The notes under the pieces were generated by a model. That model made no database searches. It was not told the DNA's origin and worked only from the letters and a program-made list of their open reading frames with translations. A DNA stretch of 64,000 nucleotides from Mercurialis annua (taxonomy: Eukaryota; Streptophyta; Magnoliopsida; Malpighiales; Euphorbiaceae), in the NCBI RefSeq assembly GCF_937616625.2, contig NC_065573.1:3425001-3489000 (forward strand). Reading direction: 5' to 3'. Of this stretch, positions 1 to 12,544 are shown one piece after another. How positions within the stretch are numbered: the first letter of the stretch is position 1; the number at the start of each line of letters is the position of its first letter. A program made the translations under genes and the position numbers.

Positions 1-869
1 AACGTAACGAAACAAAACCAAACGTTTAAAACGTTATGAAACAAATCCAAACGTTTTACATTATTAGCGATTTAAGCCAAAAGTTTTACAAACGTTAAGA
101 AACAAAGCCAAACGTTTACAAGCGTTACGAAACAAATCCAAGCGTTTCACCTTCTTATAAATTTTAGGCAAACGTTTATAAACGTTACAAAACAAATCCA
201 AACGTTTCGCCTTTTTAGCGATTTATGCCAAACGTTTACAAACGTTACAAAATAAATCCAAACGTTTCGCCTTTTTAGTGATTTAAGCCAAACATTTACA
301 ATCGTTACAAAACAAATCCAAACGTTTCCATTTTTGCGATTTAAGCCAAACGTTTAAAACGTTACGAAAAAAAATACAAACGTTTGACCTTTTTAGTGAT
401 TTATGCCAAACGTTTACAAACGCTACGAAACAAATCCAAACGTTTCCCCTTTTTAGCGATTTAAGCCAAACGTTACAAAAAAATTCCAAGCGTTTCACCT
501 TTTTAGCAATTTAAGCCAAACGTGTACAAACATTACGAAACAAATCCAAACATTTCGCCTTTTTCGCAATTTAAGCCAAACTTTTACAAACGTTACAAAA
601 CAAATCCAAACGTTTCACCTTTTTAGAGATTTAAGCCAAACGTTTACAAACGTTACGATACAAATCCAAATGTTTCACCTTTTTAGTGATTTAAGCCAAA
701 CGTTTACAAACGTTACGAAAGAAATCCAAACATTTACCCTTTTAGTTAAGTCAAACATTTACAAACGTTACGAAACAAATCCAAATGTTTCAATTTAAAG
801 CAAACGCTATGAAAAAAATCCAAACGTTTCACCTTTTTGGCGATTGAAGCCAAAAGTTTATTAACGTTG

Positions 870-949
870 CGGCTTAAATCGCTAAAAAAGTGAAACGTTT
901 GGATTTGTTTCATAAGGTTTTAAACGTTTGGTTTTGTTTCATAACCATA
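870..949 (-). repeat. Strand-switch satellite cassette 1
   Basis: About 1.3 monomers in reverse orientation, from GGCTTAAATCGC to CATAACCAT. Right loop differs from the usual form (ATAACCATAC). Flanked left by GCGATTGAAGCC, its near-perfect reverse complement. Confidence 0.9.
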
Positions 950-3900
950 CAAAACCAAACGTTTCACCTTTTTAGCGATTTAAGCCAAGCGTTTACAAAC
1001 GTTACGAAACAAATCCAAACGATTCACCTTTTTAGCAATTTAAGCCAAACGTTTACAAACGTTACGAAACAAATCCAAACATTTCACCTTTTTAGCGATT
1101 TAAGCCGAACGTTTACAAATGTTACGAAACCAATCCAAATGTTTCACGTTTTGAGCAATTTAAACCAAACGTTTACAAATGTTTCGAAACAAATCCAAAC
1201 ATTTCACATTTTTAGCGATTTCACCCAAATGTTTACAAACGTTACGAAACAAATCCAAGCGTTTTACCTTTTAAGCAATTTAAGACAAACATTTACAAAT
1301 CCAAACGTTTCCTTGTTTTAGCAATTTAAGCCAAACGTTTATAAACGTTACGAAACAAATCCAAACATTTCTTCTTTTTAGCAATTTAATTCGAACGTTT
1401 ACAAACGTTACGAAACAAATCCAAATGTGTTACCTTTATAGCGATATAAACCAAACGCTTCACCTTTTTAGCGATTTAATCCACACCTTTTACCTTTTAA
1501 GCAATTTAAGCCAAACGTTTACAAACGTGACGAAACAAATCCAAATGTTTCATCTTTTGTAGCGATTTAAGCCAAATGTTACAAACGTTACAAAACTAAT
1601 CCACACGTTTTACCTTTTTAGCAATTTAAGCCAAACGTTTACAAACGTGACGAAAAAAATCCAAACGTTTTGCCTTTTGTAGCGATTTAAGCCAAACGTT
1701 TACAAACGCTACAAAACCAATCCACACGTTTTACCTTTTTAGCGATTTAAGCCAAACGTTTACAAACGTTACGAAACAAATCCAAGCGTTTCCCCTTTTG
1801 TAGCGATTTCAGCCAAACGTTTACAAACGTTACAAAACTAATCCACATCTTTTACCTTTTTAGCGATTTAAGCCAAACATTTACAAATGTTACGAAACAA
1901 ATCCAAGCGTTTCACCTTTTTAGAATTTAAGCCAAACGTTTACAAACATTACGAAACAAATCCAAACATTTCCTTGTTTTAGCAATTTAAGCCAAAAGTT
2001 TATAAACGTTACGAAACATTTAACCTTTTTTGCAATTTAATTCGAACGTTTACAAACATTACAAAACAAATCCAAACGTGTCACCTTTTTAACGATTTAA
2101 GGAAAACGTTTAACCTTTTTAGCGATTTAAGTCGAATGTTTACAAACATTACGAAACAAAACTAAACGTTTCACCTTTTTAACGATTTAAACCAAGCGTA
2201 TACAAATGTTACAAAAAAATCCAAACGTTTAAAACGTTACGAAACAAAGCCAACGTTTCACCTTTTTAGAAATTTAATCTGAACGTTTATAAACGTTACG
2301 AAACAAAACCAACGTTTCACCTTTGAGCGATTTAAGCCAAACATTTACAAACGTTACGAAAAAAATCTAAGTGTTTTACCTTTTTAGCAATATAAACTAA
2401 ACATTTACAATTGTTGCGAAAAAAATCCAAACGTGTCACCTTTTGTAGCGATTTAACCCAAACGTTTACAAACGTTATGAAGCAAATCCACATGTTTCAC
2501 CTTTTTAGCGATTTACGCAAAACATTAACATACGTTACGAAACAAATCCAAACGTTTAACCTTTTTAGCGATTTAAGCCAAACGTTTACAAACGTTTCGA
2601 AACAAATCCAAACGTTTAACCTTTTTTGCGATTTATGCCAAACGTTTACTAACGTTACGAAACAAAACCAAACGTTTCACCTTTTTAGCAATTTAAATTA
2701 GACGTTTATAAAAATAACAAAACCTATCCAAACATTTCACATTTTTTAACAATTTAAGCTAAACGTTTACAAACGTAATGAAACAGAACCAAACGTTTAA
2801 AACGTTAGGAAACAAATCCAAACGTTTTACATTATTAGGGACTTAAGCCAAAAGTTTTACAAATGTCGAAACGAAGCCAAACGTTTACAAGCGTTACGAA
2901 ACAAATCCAAGCGTTTCTCCTTTTTAGAAATTTTAGGCAAACATTTATAAACGTTACAAAACAAATCCAAACGTTTCGCCTTTTTAGCAATTTATGCCAA
3001 ACGTTTACAAACGTTACAAAATAAATCCAAACGTTTCGCCTTTTTAGCGATTTAAGCCAAACATTTACAATCGTTACAAAACAAATCCAAACGTTTCCCA
3101 TTTTTGCTAATTAAGCCAAACGTTTGAAACGTTACGAAACAATTCCAAACGTTGGACCTTTTTAGCAATTTAATCCAAACATATACAAACGTTACAAAAT
3201 AAATCCAAACGTTTCCGCTTTTTAGCGTTTTAAGCCAAATGTTTACAAACGTTACGAAACAAATCCAAACGTTTCCCCTTTTCTGCAATTTAAGCCAAAC
3301 ATTTACAAACGATATGATACAAATCCAAACGTTTCCCCTTTTTAGCGATTTAAGCCAAACGTTTACAAACGTTACGATAAAAAGCCAAACGTTTCACCTT
3401 TTTAGCGATTTAAGCCAAACATTTACAAACGTTACGAAAGAAATCCAAACGTTTCACCTTTTTAGAGATTTAAGCCAAACGTTTACAAACTTTATGAAAC
3501 AAATCCAAACGTTTCACCTTTTGTAGCGATTTAAGCCAAACGTTACAAAAAAAATCCACACGTTTCACCTTTTTAGCGATTTAAGCCAAACGTTTACAAA
3601 CGTTACGAAACAAATCCATACGTTTCACCTTTTTAGAGATTTAAGCCAAACATTTACAAACGTTACGAAACAAATCCAAACGTTTCACCTTTTTAGAGAT
3701 TTAAGCCAAATGTTTACAAACATTACGAAACAAATCCAAACTTTTTACCTTTTTAGTGATTTAAGCCAAACGTTTACAAACGTTACGAAACAAAACCAAA
3801 CGTTTCTCCTTTTTAGCGATTAAAGCCAAACGTTTATAAATATTACAAAACAAATCAAAACATTTCACATTTTTATCAATTTAAACCAAATATTTACAAA

Positions 3901-4570
3901 CGTAACGGAACAAAACCAAACATTTAAAACGTTACGAAACAAATCCAAACATTTTACATTATTAGTGAATTAAGCCAAACGTTTTACGAACGTTACGAAA
4001 CAAAGCCAAACGTTTACAAGCCTTACGAAACAAATCGAAGCGTTTCCCCTTTTTATCAATTTCAGCCAAACGTATATAAGCGTTACAAAACAAATCGAAA
4101 CGTTTCACCTATTTAGAGATTTATGTCAAACGTTTACAAACGTTACAAAACAAAGCCAAACGTTTCTCCTTTTTAGCGATTTATGCCAAACGTTTCTCCT
4201 TTTTAGCGATTTATGCCAAACGTATACAAACATTACAAAACTAATCCAAACGTTTGACCTTTTTAGCGATTTAAGCCAAACGTTTACAAACTTTACGAAA
4301 CAAATCCAAACGTTTCAGCTTTTTAGCGATATAAGCCAAACGTTTTCAAACGTTACAATACAAATACAAACGTTTCACCTTTTTAGCGATTAAGGCCAAA
4401 CATTTAAAAACGTTACGAAAGAAATCCAAACATTTCACCTTTTTAGTTAAGTCAAACGTTTAAAAACCTTACAAAATAAATCCAAATGTTTCAATTTAAC
4501 GCAAACGTTATGAAACAAATCCAAACGTTTCACCTTTTTAGCGATTGAAGCCACTCTTTTATAAACGTTA

Positions 4571-4649
4571 CGGCTTAAATCGCTAAACACGTGAAACGTT
4601 TGGATTTGTTTCGTAAGGTTTTAAACGTTTGGTTTTGTTTCATAACCTT
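4571..4649 (-). repeat. Strand-switch satellite cassette 2
   Basis: Reversed segment with a CTAAACACGTG variant in place of CTAAAAAGGTG. The same variant occurs in cassettes at 24278 and 25296, marking a shared sub-lineage. Right arm has one CG-to-TG mismatch. Confidence 0.9.
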
Positions 4650-6730
4650 ACAAAACCAAATGTTTCACTTTTGTAGCGATTTAAGACAAGCGTTTATAAA
4701 CGTTACGAAACGAATCCAAATGATTCACCTTTTTAGCAATATAAGCAAAAAGTTTACAAACGATACGAAACAAAATCCAAACATTTCACCTTTATAGCGA
4801 TTTAAGCCGAACGTTTACAAATGTTATGAAACAAAACCAAACGTTTCACCTTTTAAGCAATTTAAACCAAACATTTACAAACGTTACGAAACAAATCCAA
4901 GCGTTTCACCTTTTTAGCAGTTTAAGCCAAACGTTTACAAATCCAAGTGTTTCCCCTTTTTAGAAATTTAAGCCAAACGTTTACAAACATTACGAAACAA
5001 ATCCAAACATTTACTTGTTTTAGCAATTTAAGCCAAACGTTTATAAACGTTATGAAGCAAATCCAAACATTTAACCTTTTTTGCAATTTAATTCGAACGT
5101 TTACAAACATTACGAAACAAATCCAAACGTGTCACCTTTTTAAAGATTTATGCCAAACTTTTAACCTTTTAGCGATTTAAGCCGAATGTTTACAAACGTT
5201 ACGAAACAAAACCAAACGTTTCACCTTCTTAGCGATTTAAACCAAGCGTTTACAAATGTTACAAAAAAAAAATCCAACCGTTTATAACATTACGAAACAA
5301 AGCCAACGTTTCACCTTTTTAGAAATTTAATCTGAACTTTTATAAATGTTACGAAATAAAAACAAACGTTTCACCTTTTGAGCGATTTAAGCCAAACATT
5401 TACAAACGTTACGAAACAAATCTAAGTGTTTTATCTTTTTAGCAATTTAAACCAAATGTTTACAAACGTTACGAAACAAATCCAAACGTTTCACCTTTTG
5501 TAGCGATTTTACCCAAACGTTTACAAACGTTACGAAGCAAATCCACACGTTTCACCTTTTCAGCGATTTAAGCCAAACATTTACAAACGTTACGAAACAA
5601 ATCCAAATGTTAAACCTTTTTAGCGATTTAAGCCAAACGTTTACAAACGTTATGAAACAATTCCAAACGTTTAACCTTTTTACGGATTGAAGCCAAATGT
5701 TTACAAACGTTACGAAACAAAACCAAACATTTCACCTTTTTAGCAATTTAAGTTAGACGTTTATAAACTTAACAAAACAAATCCAAACGTTTCACATTTT
5801 TAGTAATTTAAGCCACACGTTTACCAACGAAACATAACCAAACGTTTAAAACGTTATGAAACCAATCCAAACGTTTTACATTATTAGCGATTTAAGCCAA
5901 AAGTTTTACAAACGTTACGAAACAAAGCCAAACGTTTACAAGCGTTACGAGACAAATCCAAACATTTCACCTTTTTAGCGATTTAAGCCAAGCGTTTACA
6001 AATGTTATGAAACAAATCCAAACGTTTATAACGTTACAAAACAAATCCAAGCGTTTCACCTTTTTAGCAATTTAAGCCAAAAGTTTACAAACGCTACGAA
6101 ACAAATCAAAGCGTTTCACCTTTTAAGCAATTTAAGCCAAACGTTTACAAACGTTACGAAACAAATCCAAACGTTTCACCTGCTCTTTCATCGCCGGAAG
6201 CAGCTCCGTCCGCCTCAACATCACCGACAGCGGCCCGTTCCTCGCTAGCAGCCACAACATTCTACCCCAACAGCTCGCCGTCTTTTCTCTCGCCAAGCTC
6301 CAGCTGCAACCCGATGGTGACCACACCGGCATCTTCTTTTCCGTCAGCGGCAGCGTCCTCCTTGGCAGCAGCGGCATCTTCTTTGCCCAGCAGCAGCGGC
6401 GGCATCCTTCAGCAGCAGGTGTGCAGAGGTTCTGGCCAGCAACTGCTAACCGGCGGCTGCTCCCAGCAGCTGACTTCCGCGGCAGCAAGGGCAGACAACA
6501 GCTTCCCCACGGCAGCCATGGCAGCGAGCTCCTCTCCGGCCATTGCAGCAGGTAAGTTTCTTTTCTCTTTTTTTTTTTGTTTTCAATTAGTTAATTATTT
6601 CAGATTTGATTAATTAATTGTTTAGGATTAATTAATTCACTAAAAGAAAAATTATACAAAAAATTTTGTAATTTTGGGTGTTTTGAAGGAATGTATGAAC
6701 TCTCTTTGAAATTTTGGTTTGTGTCAATTC

Positions 6731-6930
6731 TCGAATTTACTTGTCAAAATTCGGTTTAATGTCGACATTTAAGCCTTAATTTGTTCGAATTTGATTCAAT
6801 GTCAACATTTGTACTTTCAATTGCCTAAACTTAATTCAATGTCAACATTTGAACTTTCAATTGCCTGGACTTGATTTAATGTCAACATTTGAACTTTAAA
6901 CTTGATTCAATGTCAACATTTGAATTTTAA
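6731..6930. repeat. 40-bp minisatellite in PMD intron 1
   Basis: The motif GTCAACATTT (first copy GTCGACATTT) recurs at 6761, 6801, 6841 and 6881, exactly 40 bp apart, with a shortened last copy at 6912. It lies wholly inside the intron between 6551 and 6984. Confidence 0.9.
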
Positions 6931-9900
6931 ATGCTAATGATTTTAGCATGCTGTGATTTTTACTTCCTTTGCTACTTTTGTAGATGGCGGTTCGCCAACC
7001 AACTTGGTGGCGGAAATTGTAGCTACTACACCTGCCTTTAATTCTAAGACACAAACTCCTGGCTTTCCGCCAACAAACATCTCAGGTAAATTTTTTTTTT
7101 TTTGAAATCAAACTCCTAGGATTTAGCTATTGTTGTGTGATGCTTGATCCTTCTTGATTTACGTAAGATTGTGATTTTATCTTATGCACTTCAATCTTAA
7201 ACAATTTGAATTTAATTGCTTAACATTTACTTCAATGCTAAAACAACTAAGTTCAATTATTCAAAATGTTAACTTAATGCCAAGAACCATTTAGATCCAT
7301 TGCTTAATAGTGTTTGGCATCAATTTCAGACCTTACTCCGGCTTCAAAAGAGCCGTTGGTCCTTTTTCTAGCTGATGGTACCTTATTTACACCACCCTTC
7401 CAACCCAATGTAGTGACTAAACCTTTGCAACAAACTGTAACCCTATCAACGGGTAAGAGTTGATTTTTAGGACTTTAGATGCATTTTGTCTTCTGGATGG
7501 TTGAATACATTTGTATATTGATATTTGCAGGTTCTCCTAAATTGGTAGCTACTACTTTCTCTGACTTCGCGGCTCAAAGGCCGGCTTTCAACCCCTTTGC
7601 TATACCATCCACCTCTTCTCCTCCAGGCAAAGGTAAACCACTGTATTACCTGCTTTTATGATTGGATTGGTTGGTGTGAATTTTGATGCAGGTTTTATTT
7701 TAATGGTTTAGGATACCAATAATACTACTAGGAATTTGTAAATTCTTGAGGCTATTAGATAGAATATTCCAAGCCTTTAGAAGTTGCAAATTTCTAGGTG
7801 GTTAAGTTTAATGAACACTTAAGGCCCTATTTGACTTTTTAGGCCTAAATTTTGATATTCCACTTGAACCATGTTTGTTTTAGCTTTACATCAACCATTT
7901 AGAAACTCAAATTGGCTAAGTGATTGGTTTATGTTTATTTTACTTTGAGAATTTGCAAAAACCAATTTCTTTTGCTTTTGTTTTAGCCAATTTTTAAAAT
8001 GCATATGAAAATTCAAATTTGCACTTACAGGTTTTGGGATAACTACTACGGCACCAGTCAGCAGGACTGTGAGTGTCCCTATTTCTCCTCTCCTAGTGGG
8101 GATTCCTGGTCGTAAGGATGCTATTGAAAAGGTATGTCATGGTGAACTCCCTTTTTCTTTTTGAGACTGTGTTTCATGTTGTGAGCAAATGCTTCTCTTT
8201 TTCAGGAGTTCTATAGACAAATTCTGGATCCATCGGCCCTTGCTCCTTTTCCACCTTATGTCACCTTCCAGTAAGTTTTGTACTAGAGATTTTTTTTAGC
8301 CGATTTTCACCTTAGTCTTGTTTATTTAAAACTATTGCTTTCTCGGCAAGGACACCTCTTTAACTCCCCTTTTGAAAAAAGGTCTCATCATCCAGGGCAT
8401 TGGCAATAAAGCTACTCCAGAAGCTCCTCCCTACCCTATGCATGCGAGCGACGTATTAGTATGGGATTGTGAAGTGACAAGGGCTTCTGATATTACTTCC
8501 GCCATTAAGTCATGGCCTCGACAGCCTCCTAAATGGACGGATTGGGTGGCTCGTCTACGTCCTTACTTTCAGAGGGATTGGCGGAGACTGGGTTTACTCC
8601 AGCTGATAGAGATAAGCGACAGACATATTGAGCTGAAGGCTGGTATGTGCAGATCCTTTCTTCGCTATTGGAGTAGTTCGGCCAATTCTTATATTTTTCC
8701 TTTCGGTCCGATGTCAATTACATTAAATGATGTCTTCATGCTCACCGGCCTTCCGGTTATTGGATTTGACGCCCCTTGTTTGTTTGAGGTGGAGACGAAA
8801 GACCTCTATTCCTATCCAATTTGTCCGAGTTACCCGGCGTGTGTTTCCAAGTGGAGTGTCTTAACAACAACTCCTTCTTTAGAAGAACATACCGAGTTTC
8901 TATGGGTCCTAATATGCAAGTTCATCATGTGCCCCTCCTCCGGCACTCCTACCAAGGAATATGGGAAGCTTGCAAGTAATCAAGCCAACGAGACTTTTAT
9001 GGCTTTGGGGCCTGTGTTGTTAGGCGCCCTTTACTATGCTTTTGAGCAGTCTGTTACTACTCACCTCTTGGCCAAGTTAGATGGTCATGTGTGGTTGCTG
9101 CAGTTGTGGATTTTTTCCTACTTCCCAGAGCTAATGGGTGTAGCAGTGGGTATACTTTGTGCACTCCTATTGTGGATCTTTTGGCAGTCAAGTGTTGTTT
9201 TGGGGAGACCACTGTCTTTGATTTTCTCGTTGAACGCACCGCTAGGGAAGCCTCGGCTTTGTCCGTTTTTGATCATCACTCACATATTCCTCAGTGGATG
9301 GACATTTTCTCAGGGAAGTCAAGTGCGCTCCTCCTTATCAAAAGAAAGCTCTTTTGTGCCTTTACTACCTCTAGGATGTTATTTTTGGGAGGATCTCAAG
9401 CCTTCTCTACTCGTGCTTCTAGTCAACATTGTGTGTCAAAGTTGTACATGAGTAGCCTTTGGGGTAGGCAGTTTGGGCTTAACCTTTCTCAAATTCATCC
9501 TTTCCTTGAACAACATGATGGTGAGTGGACAAGATCTATTGTAGAGCAGCTTGTTAAGGTATATGGTTATTATCGTTGTCCTGTGGTGGAGAATTTGATT
9601 CCATATGACTTTGCCTCTTGGTGGGACGAGCGGTTTCAACTTATTCTGTCCAAAAATGCAGGTAACAACTTCATCTTTATAACTTGTCTTCTATTGTTTT
9701 CTACCTCTAATTCTTTACACCTTTGTAGGGAAAGAAGGAAGGCTGCTAGTTCAACCTCCTCAAAGGCCTACTCCAGTGAGCAAGCCTAAGAAACAGGCTA
9801 AAAAAAAGAATCCAACACCTCTTCAGAGTCATCTTTTGAGAAGACGGAATTGCCTAAGACACAAGCTAAAAGAAAGAATGGTGACACTTCTTCGGAATCG

Positions 9901-10305
9901 GCTTTTGAGAGGACAGAACTGCCTAAGACTAGGCAGTCAGGGAGACTCCTCAAAGTAGCCAAAAAACGACATACTGGACCTCCTGAGACTGTGGTCTTAG
10001 AAGATGATTCAGAAGATGATCAACTTCCGGACCTACTTCAAGGTAAATCTGTTTCACTTTCGTTTCTTATGCTTAATATGTTTCATCCATTTGACATTGA
10101 CTTTTGATTTTTTATTTACAAAAGCCGCTCAAATAGAAGAAATAACGCTAGATGTTGATTCCGAGGCAGCCATGGATACGGAGGATGATGGAGTCCTTGA
10201 CACACAAGGTAATCATCTTTCTTGGTCTTTATTATCTGTCATAGTTATCTAGCTCATTTCATTGAAATCTTCTCAAGTATGGATCATTCAAAGGAGCAAT
10301 GCTCC

Positions 10306-10530
10306 AAGTCGGCCTCCGAGTCAACTTCTAAAGGCTCCAAGTCAGCCTCTGAGCCAACTTCCAAAGGCTCTAAGTCAGCCCTGAGCAAACTTCCAAAGGC
10401 TCCAAGTCAGAGTCTGCTTCTAAAGGCTCTAAGTCAGCTTCTGAGTCTGCTTCCAAAGGCTCTAAGTCAGCTTCTGAGTCTGCTTCCAAAGGCTCCAAGT
10501 CGGCCTCTGAAAAAGATTCTGCTACCTCCA
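10306..10530 (+). repeat. 33-bp coding minisatellite in PMD exon 10
   Basis: About seven units, mostly 33 bp, each encoding 11 residues of the type KSASESTSKGS. The third unit is 32 bp and throws the frame off; the fourth is 27 bp and stays in phase. The product would be a Ser/Lys-rich flexible linker between the acidic segment and the coiled coil. Confidence 0.88.
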
Positions 10531-10550
10531 CTGAATCCGAGGATGTTAAG

Positions 10551-10552
10551 AT
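10551..10552 (+). other. Lost splice donor (AT in place of GT)
   Basis: The exon ends GATGTTAAG and is followed by ATAAGTTTT, a canonical AG|GTAAGT donor with the first G changed to A. A good acceptor, CTTCTTCAG, ends at 10609. Reading of the change as a mutation is inference from the otherwise ideal flanks. Confidence 0.65.
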
Positions 10553-11544
10553 AAGTTTTTTAATTATATTTTTGTTTGGATATTAACCTTACTTCAAATT
10601 CTTCTTCAGGAACCTTTATCCCAAATTAAGAAGCTTTCTTCGATAATAGCAGAAGACGAAGACCTGGTAGACTAAAACTTCTTGGACGAGATGAGCACCC
10701 CAGAAGCTAGTGTTTCTTTTGTCCCTTTGCCGGCTGACGTCGAGAGAGCTATTTCTTTAGTCAAGCATATCCTCGGCCAGCACATTTCTATTGTTACAGA
10801 TTCCCAGAAGGAAGATCTCATTTCCTCTCTCCATGTTCTACGCCTTGTTCCTGACTCCATCGTCACTGATGAATTAGAGAAAGATATTATGGGCTCGCTC
10901 AACTTGTGGAGGTCTTGTGTTGAGATCGAGTAAAATGACCTCCCCAAGCTGAAATCTTCAAAAGCAGATAATGTCAGGTATTTATCTTTGGGATCTAAAA
11001 GGCAAGAAGTGGCCCAAAAACTCCGAGATCTAGAAGCTAGTGGTGAGGCCTTTGAAAAGGAGATTGAGCAACTGGAAACTGCTATTCTAGCTTTAAAGAG
11101 TAAGCAACTTGATCTTGTGCTGGAAGGCAAGCTTCTAGCCGAGGAATATCAAGAAATCAACTCCGAACTCCAGCCCCTTCATACTACCATTCAAGAGAAG
11201 AAAAATGACATGGCTTTATGGGTACAAAATTGTGCTAAGGTTTGTCAAGACAAAGTTGTTTGCCAATCGAGGTGGAGCAAGTTGTAAGGCCTTTTCTCAG
11301 ATTCTTCACATACTCCAATGTTGGCTTCCTCTACAACCACCACCACCACAGCTCTTTGCTTATTTTCTTTTATTTTGTGTATGAACTGTGTTATGTAGTT
11401 TAACTTTAGACTTGGTGACTTTTGTTTAACCAAAAGACTTTGCCTTTGGCTTTTGGATTTTCTTTTTATATAACAGGACACTTTTCCTCACACGGCCTTT
11501 TGGCCAGTCCTTGCTTCGTGACACGTACACCTGCACATATACAC

Positions 11545-11822
11545 TTGTACATGCATTGCATTACAGAGACGCCATTTAGGTACTTTCTAAACTTCAAAAA
11601 TCTTGGTGTGAAGATGGCTCTCCAGCCGTTTGTTTGCTTGTTGTGTTCCACAGCAAGATTCACTTACAGGTACAGCCATGCATTGCATTTTCACTATGTA
11701 TTTATGTTCCTGGTATGAAGATGGATTTTGCCATATACTTGTGTAGTGATGTGATGTCCATACCAGGACTTGTTTCACGAACAAAGCACATTTGTCACTT
11801 GCAGCCATGCATTGCATTACAG
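11545..11822. repeat. Diverged 129-bp tandem repeat
   Basis: CATGCATTGCA at 11550, 11678 and 11808, followed by ATTACAG or ATTTTCA. GAAGATGG occurs in the first and second intervals. Two intervals, considerably diverged. Confidence 0.6.
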
Positions 11823-12350
11823 GGCCGTTTTTGTTTGTTGATGAATGTTGTTGAATTTTCTTTTTATACTTTTAGCTTAGTTAGCCAAAGTTTAAGAAGT
11901 CTTAAAGGAATAGAGAACTTATAAATTGTTTATAGTAGGAGTTTGACACTATGATAGTGGAAAAACAAATTAAAGTTCTATCACTTATCTTTTCCCCTTC
12001 CTCCTATGGGCTTCTATAAATCTTCTGCTAAATGAGCTTTTATGGAATCTCATGGCAACCTTGCCAGTCAACTCTAAGGTGTCTTGCATGGTCTTTTCTA
12101 AGTGACCATTTCCCATATTTCTTTTATTATTTCTAGGTGGTGGCTAGATTACTTTCCACCTTTGACAATCAACTCTTGAAATCAACTTCTAGAGGATCAA
12201 CTGAACAATCAACTTCTGGAACTTCTAGGAATCAACTTTTAGAAGTCAACTTCTAGAACAAACTTCTGGTATTAATTTTCCATAGTCGATTAATTATAGC
12301 CTCACCAATTTAGCTAAAGTAGCCAAACTTTAGAATTTTAATTATCAAAA

Positions 12351-12544
12351 ATGGCTAAAAGCCATCACATTACAACTTGTGCCAAAATCCATAAGTTAAT
12401 GAAAAAGTACAGGTTTAGCCAAAATATCCAAACTCCTAAAAATCTGATAATACACTCGGCTAAAAGCCACAATGTTACAACTCATGTACTGATATTGCTA
12501 AAACAAGTTACATAATCTGCAGTACATGTATGGCTAAAAGCCAT
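12351..12544. repeat. Three short palindromes GGCTAAAAGCC
   Basis: Perfect hairpin words at 12351-12365 (ATGGCTAAAAGCCAT), 12458-12468 (core only) and 12530-12544 (full 15 nt), the last 23 bp from the pol stop. The first two are followed by similar words ending TTACAACT, so this is a short repeat unit of about 75-105 bp. On the element strand they sit just after pol. Confidence 0.7.

Larger units (their letters stand above)
1..6180. repeat. 60-bp satellite array, block 1
   Basis: Tandem monomers of 60 bp, so regular that the same motif returns at the same column for kilobases. A near-consensus monomer lies at 58954-59013 (one G-to-A from consensus at its first base), about 35% G+C. It contains AAACGTTT twice, 30 bp apart, and a further AACGTT between them. 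This block also holds two strand-switch cassettes (870 and 4571), 30-bp half-length monomers (for example near 2104 and 4156-4216), and marker segments with TTACATTATTAGCG near 40, 2820, 3950 and 5875. The open frames in it come from the monomer being 3 x 20 bases and are not evidence of a gene. The array is cut at 6180 by non-satellite DNA. Confidence 0.97.
6182..11287 (+). pseudogene. Plant mobile domain (PMD) protein, multi-exon, truncated and decayed
   Basis: PMD proteins (PF10536; relatives of Arabidopsis MAIN and MAIL1) act in nuclear gene and transposon silencing; related domains travel in plant transposons. Likely exons: up to 6551, 6984-7085, 7330-7452, 7531-7632, 8031-8131, 8206-8270, 8351-9661, 9729-10042, 10125-10208, 10278-10550, 10610-11287; nearly all borders are GT-AG. 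Exon 1 is Ser/Ala/Pro-rich and open back to the satellite junction, so the true start is lost; the first ATG in that frame is 6314. The PMD core is in the 8351-9661 exon (FGPMSITLNDVFMLTGLPV, WLLQLWIFSYFPEL, FASWWDERF). Then come a Lys-rich basic stretch, an acidic stretch, Ser/Lys repeats and a C-terminal coiled coil (about 10990-11200). Breaks: reading frame lost across the 8270/8351 junction, frameshifts near 9125-9160, 9800-9815 and 10380, splice donor lost at 10551, TAA at 10673 and 10931. Confidence 0.82.

Noticed and set aside
1..6180. CRISPR-like array (repeat and spacer regularity)
   Set aside because: The whole 60 bp is repeated, there are no unique spacers, and the context is a plant genome with introns and LTR elements.
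6132..6488. Minus-strand frame of 118 codons across the satellite junction
   Set aside because: Arg/Cys-rich product of the GC-rich PMD exon read backwards and joined to satellite; no family resemblance.
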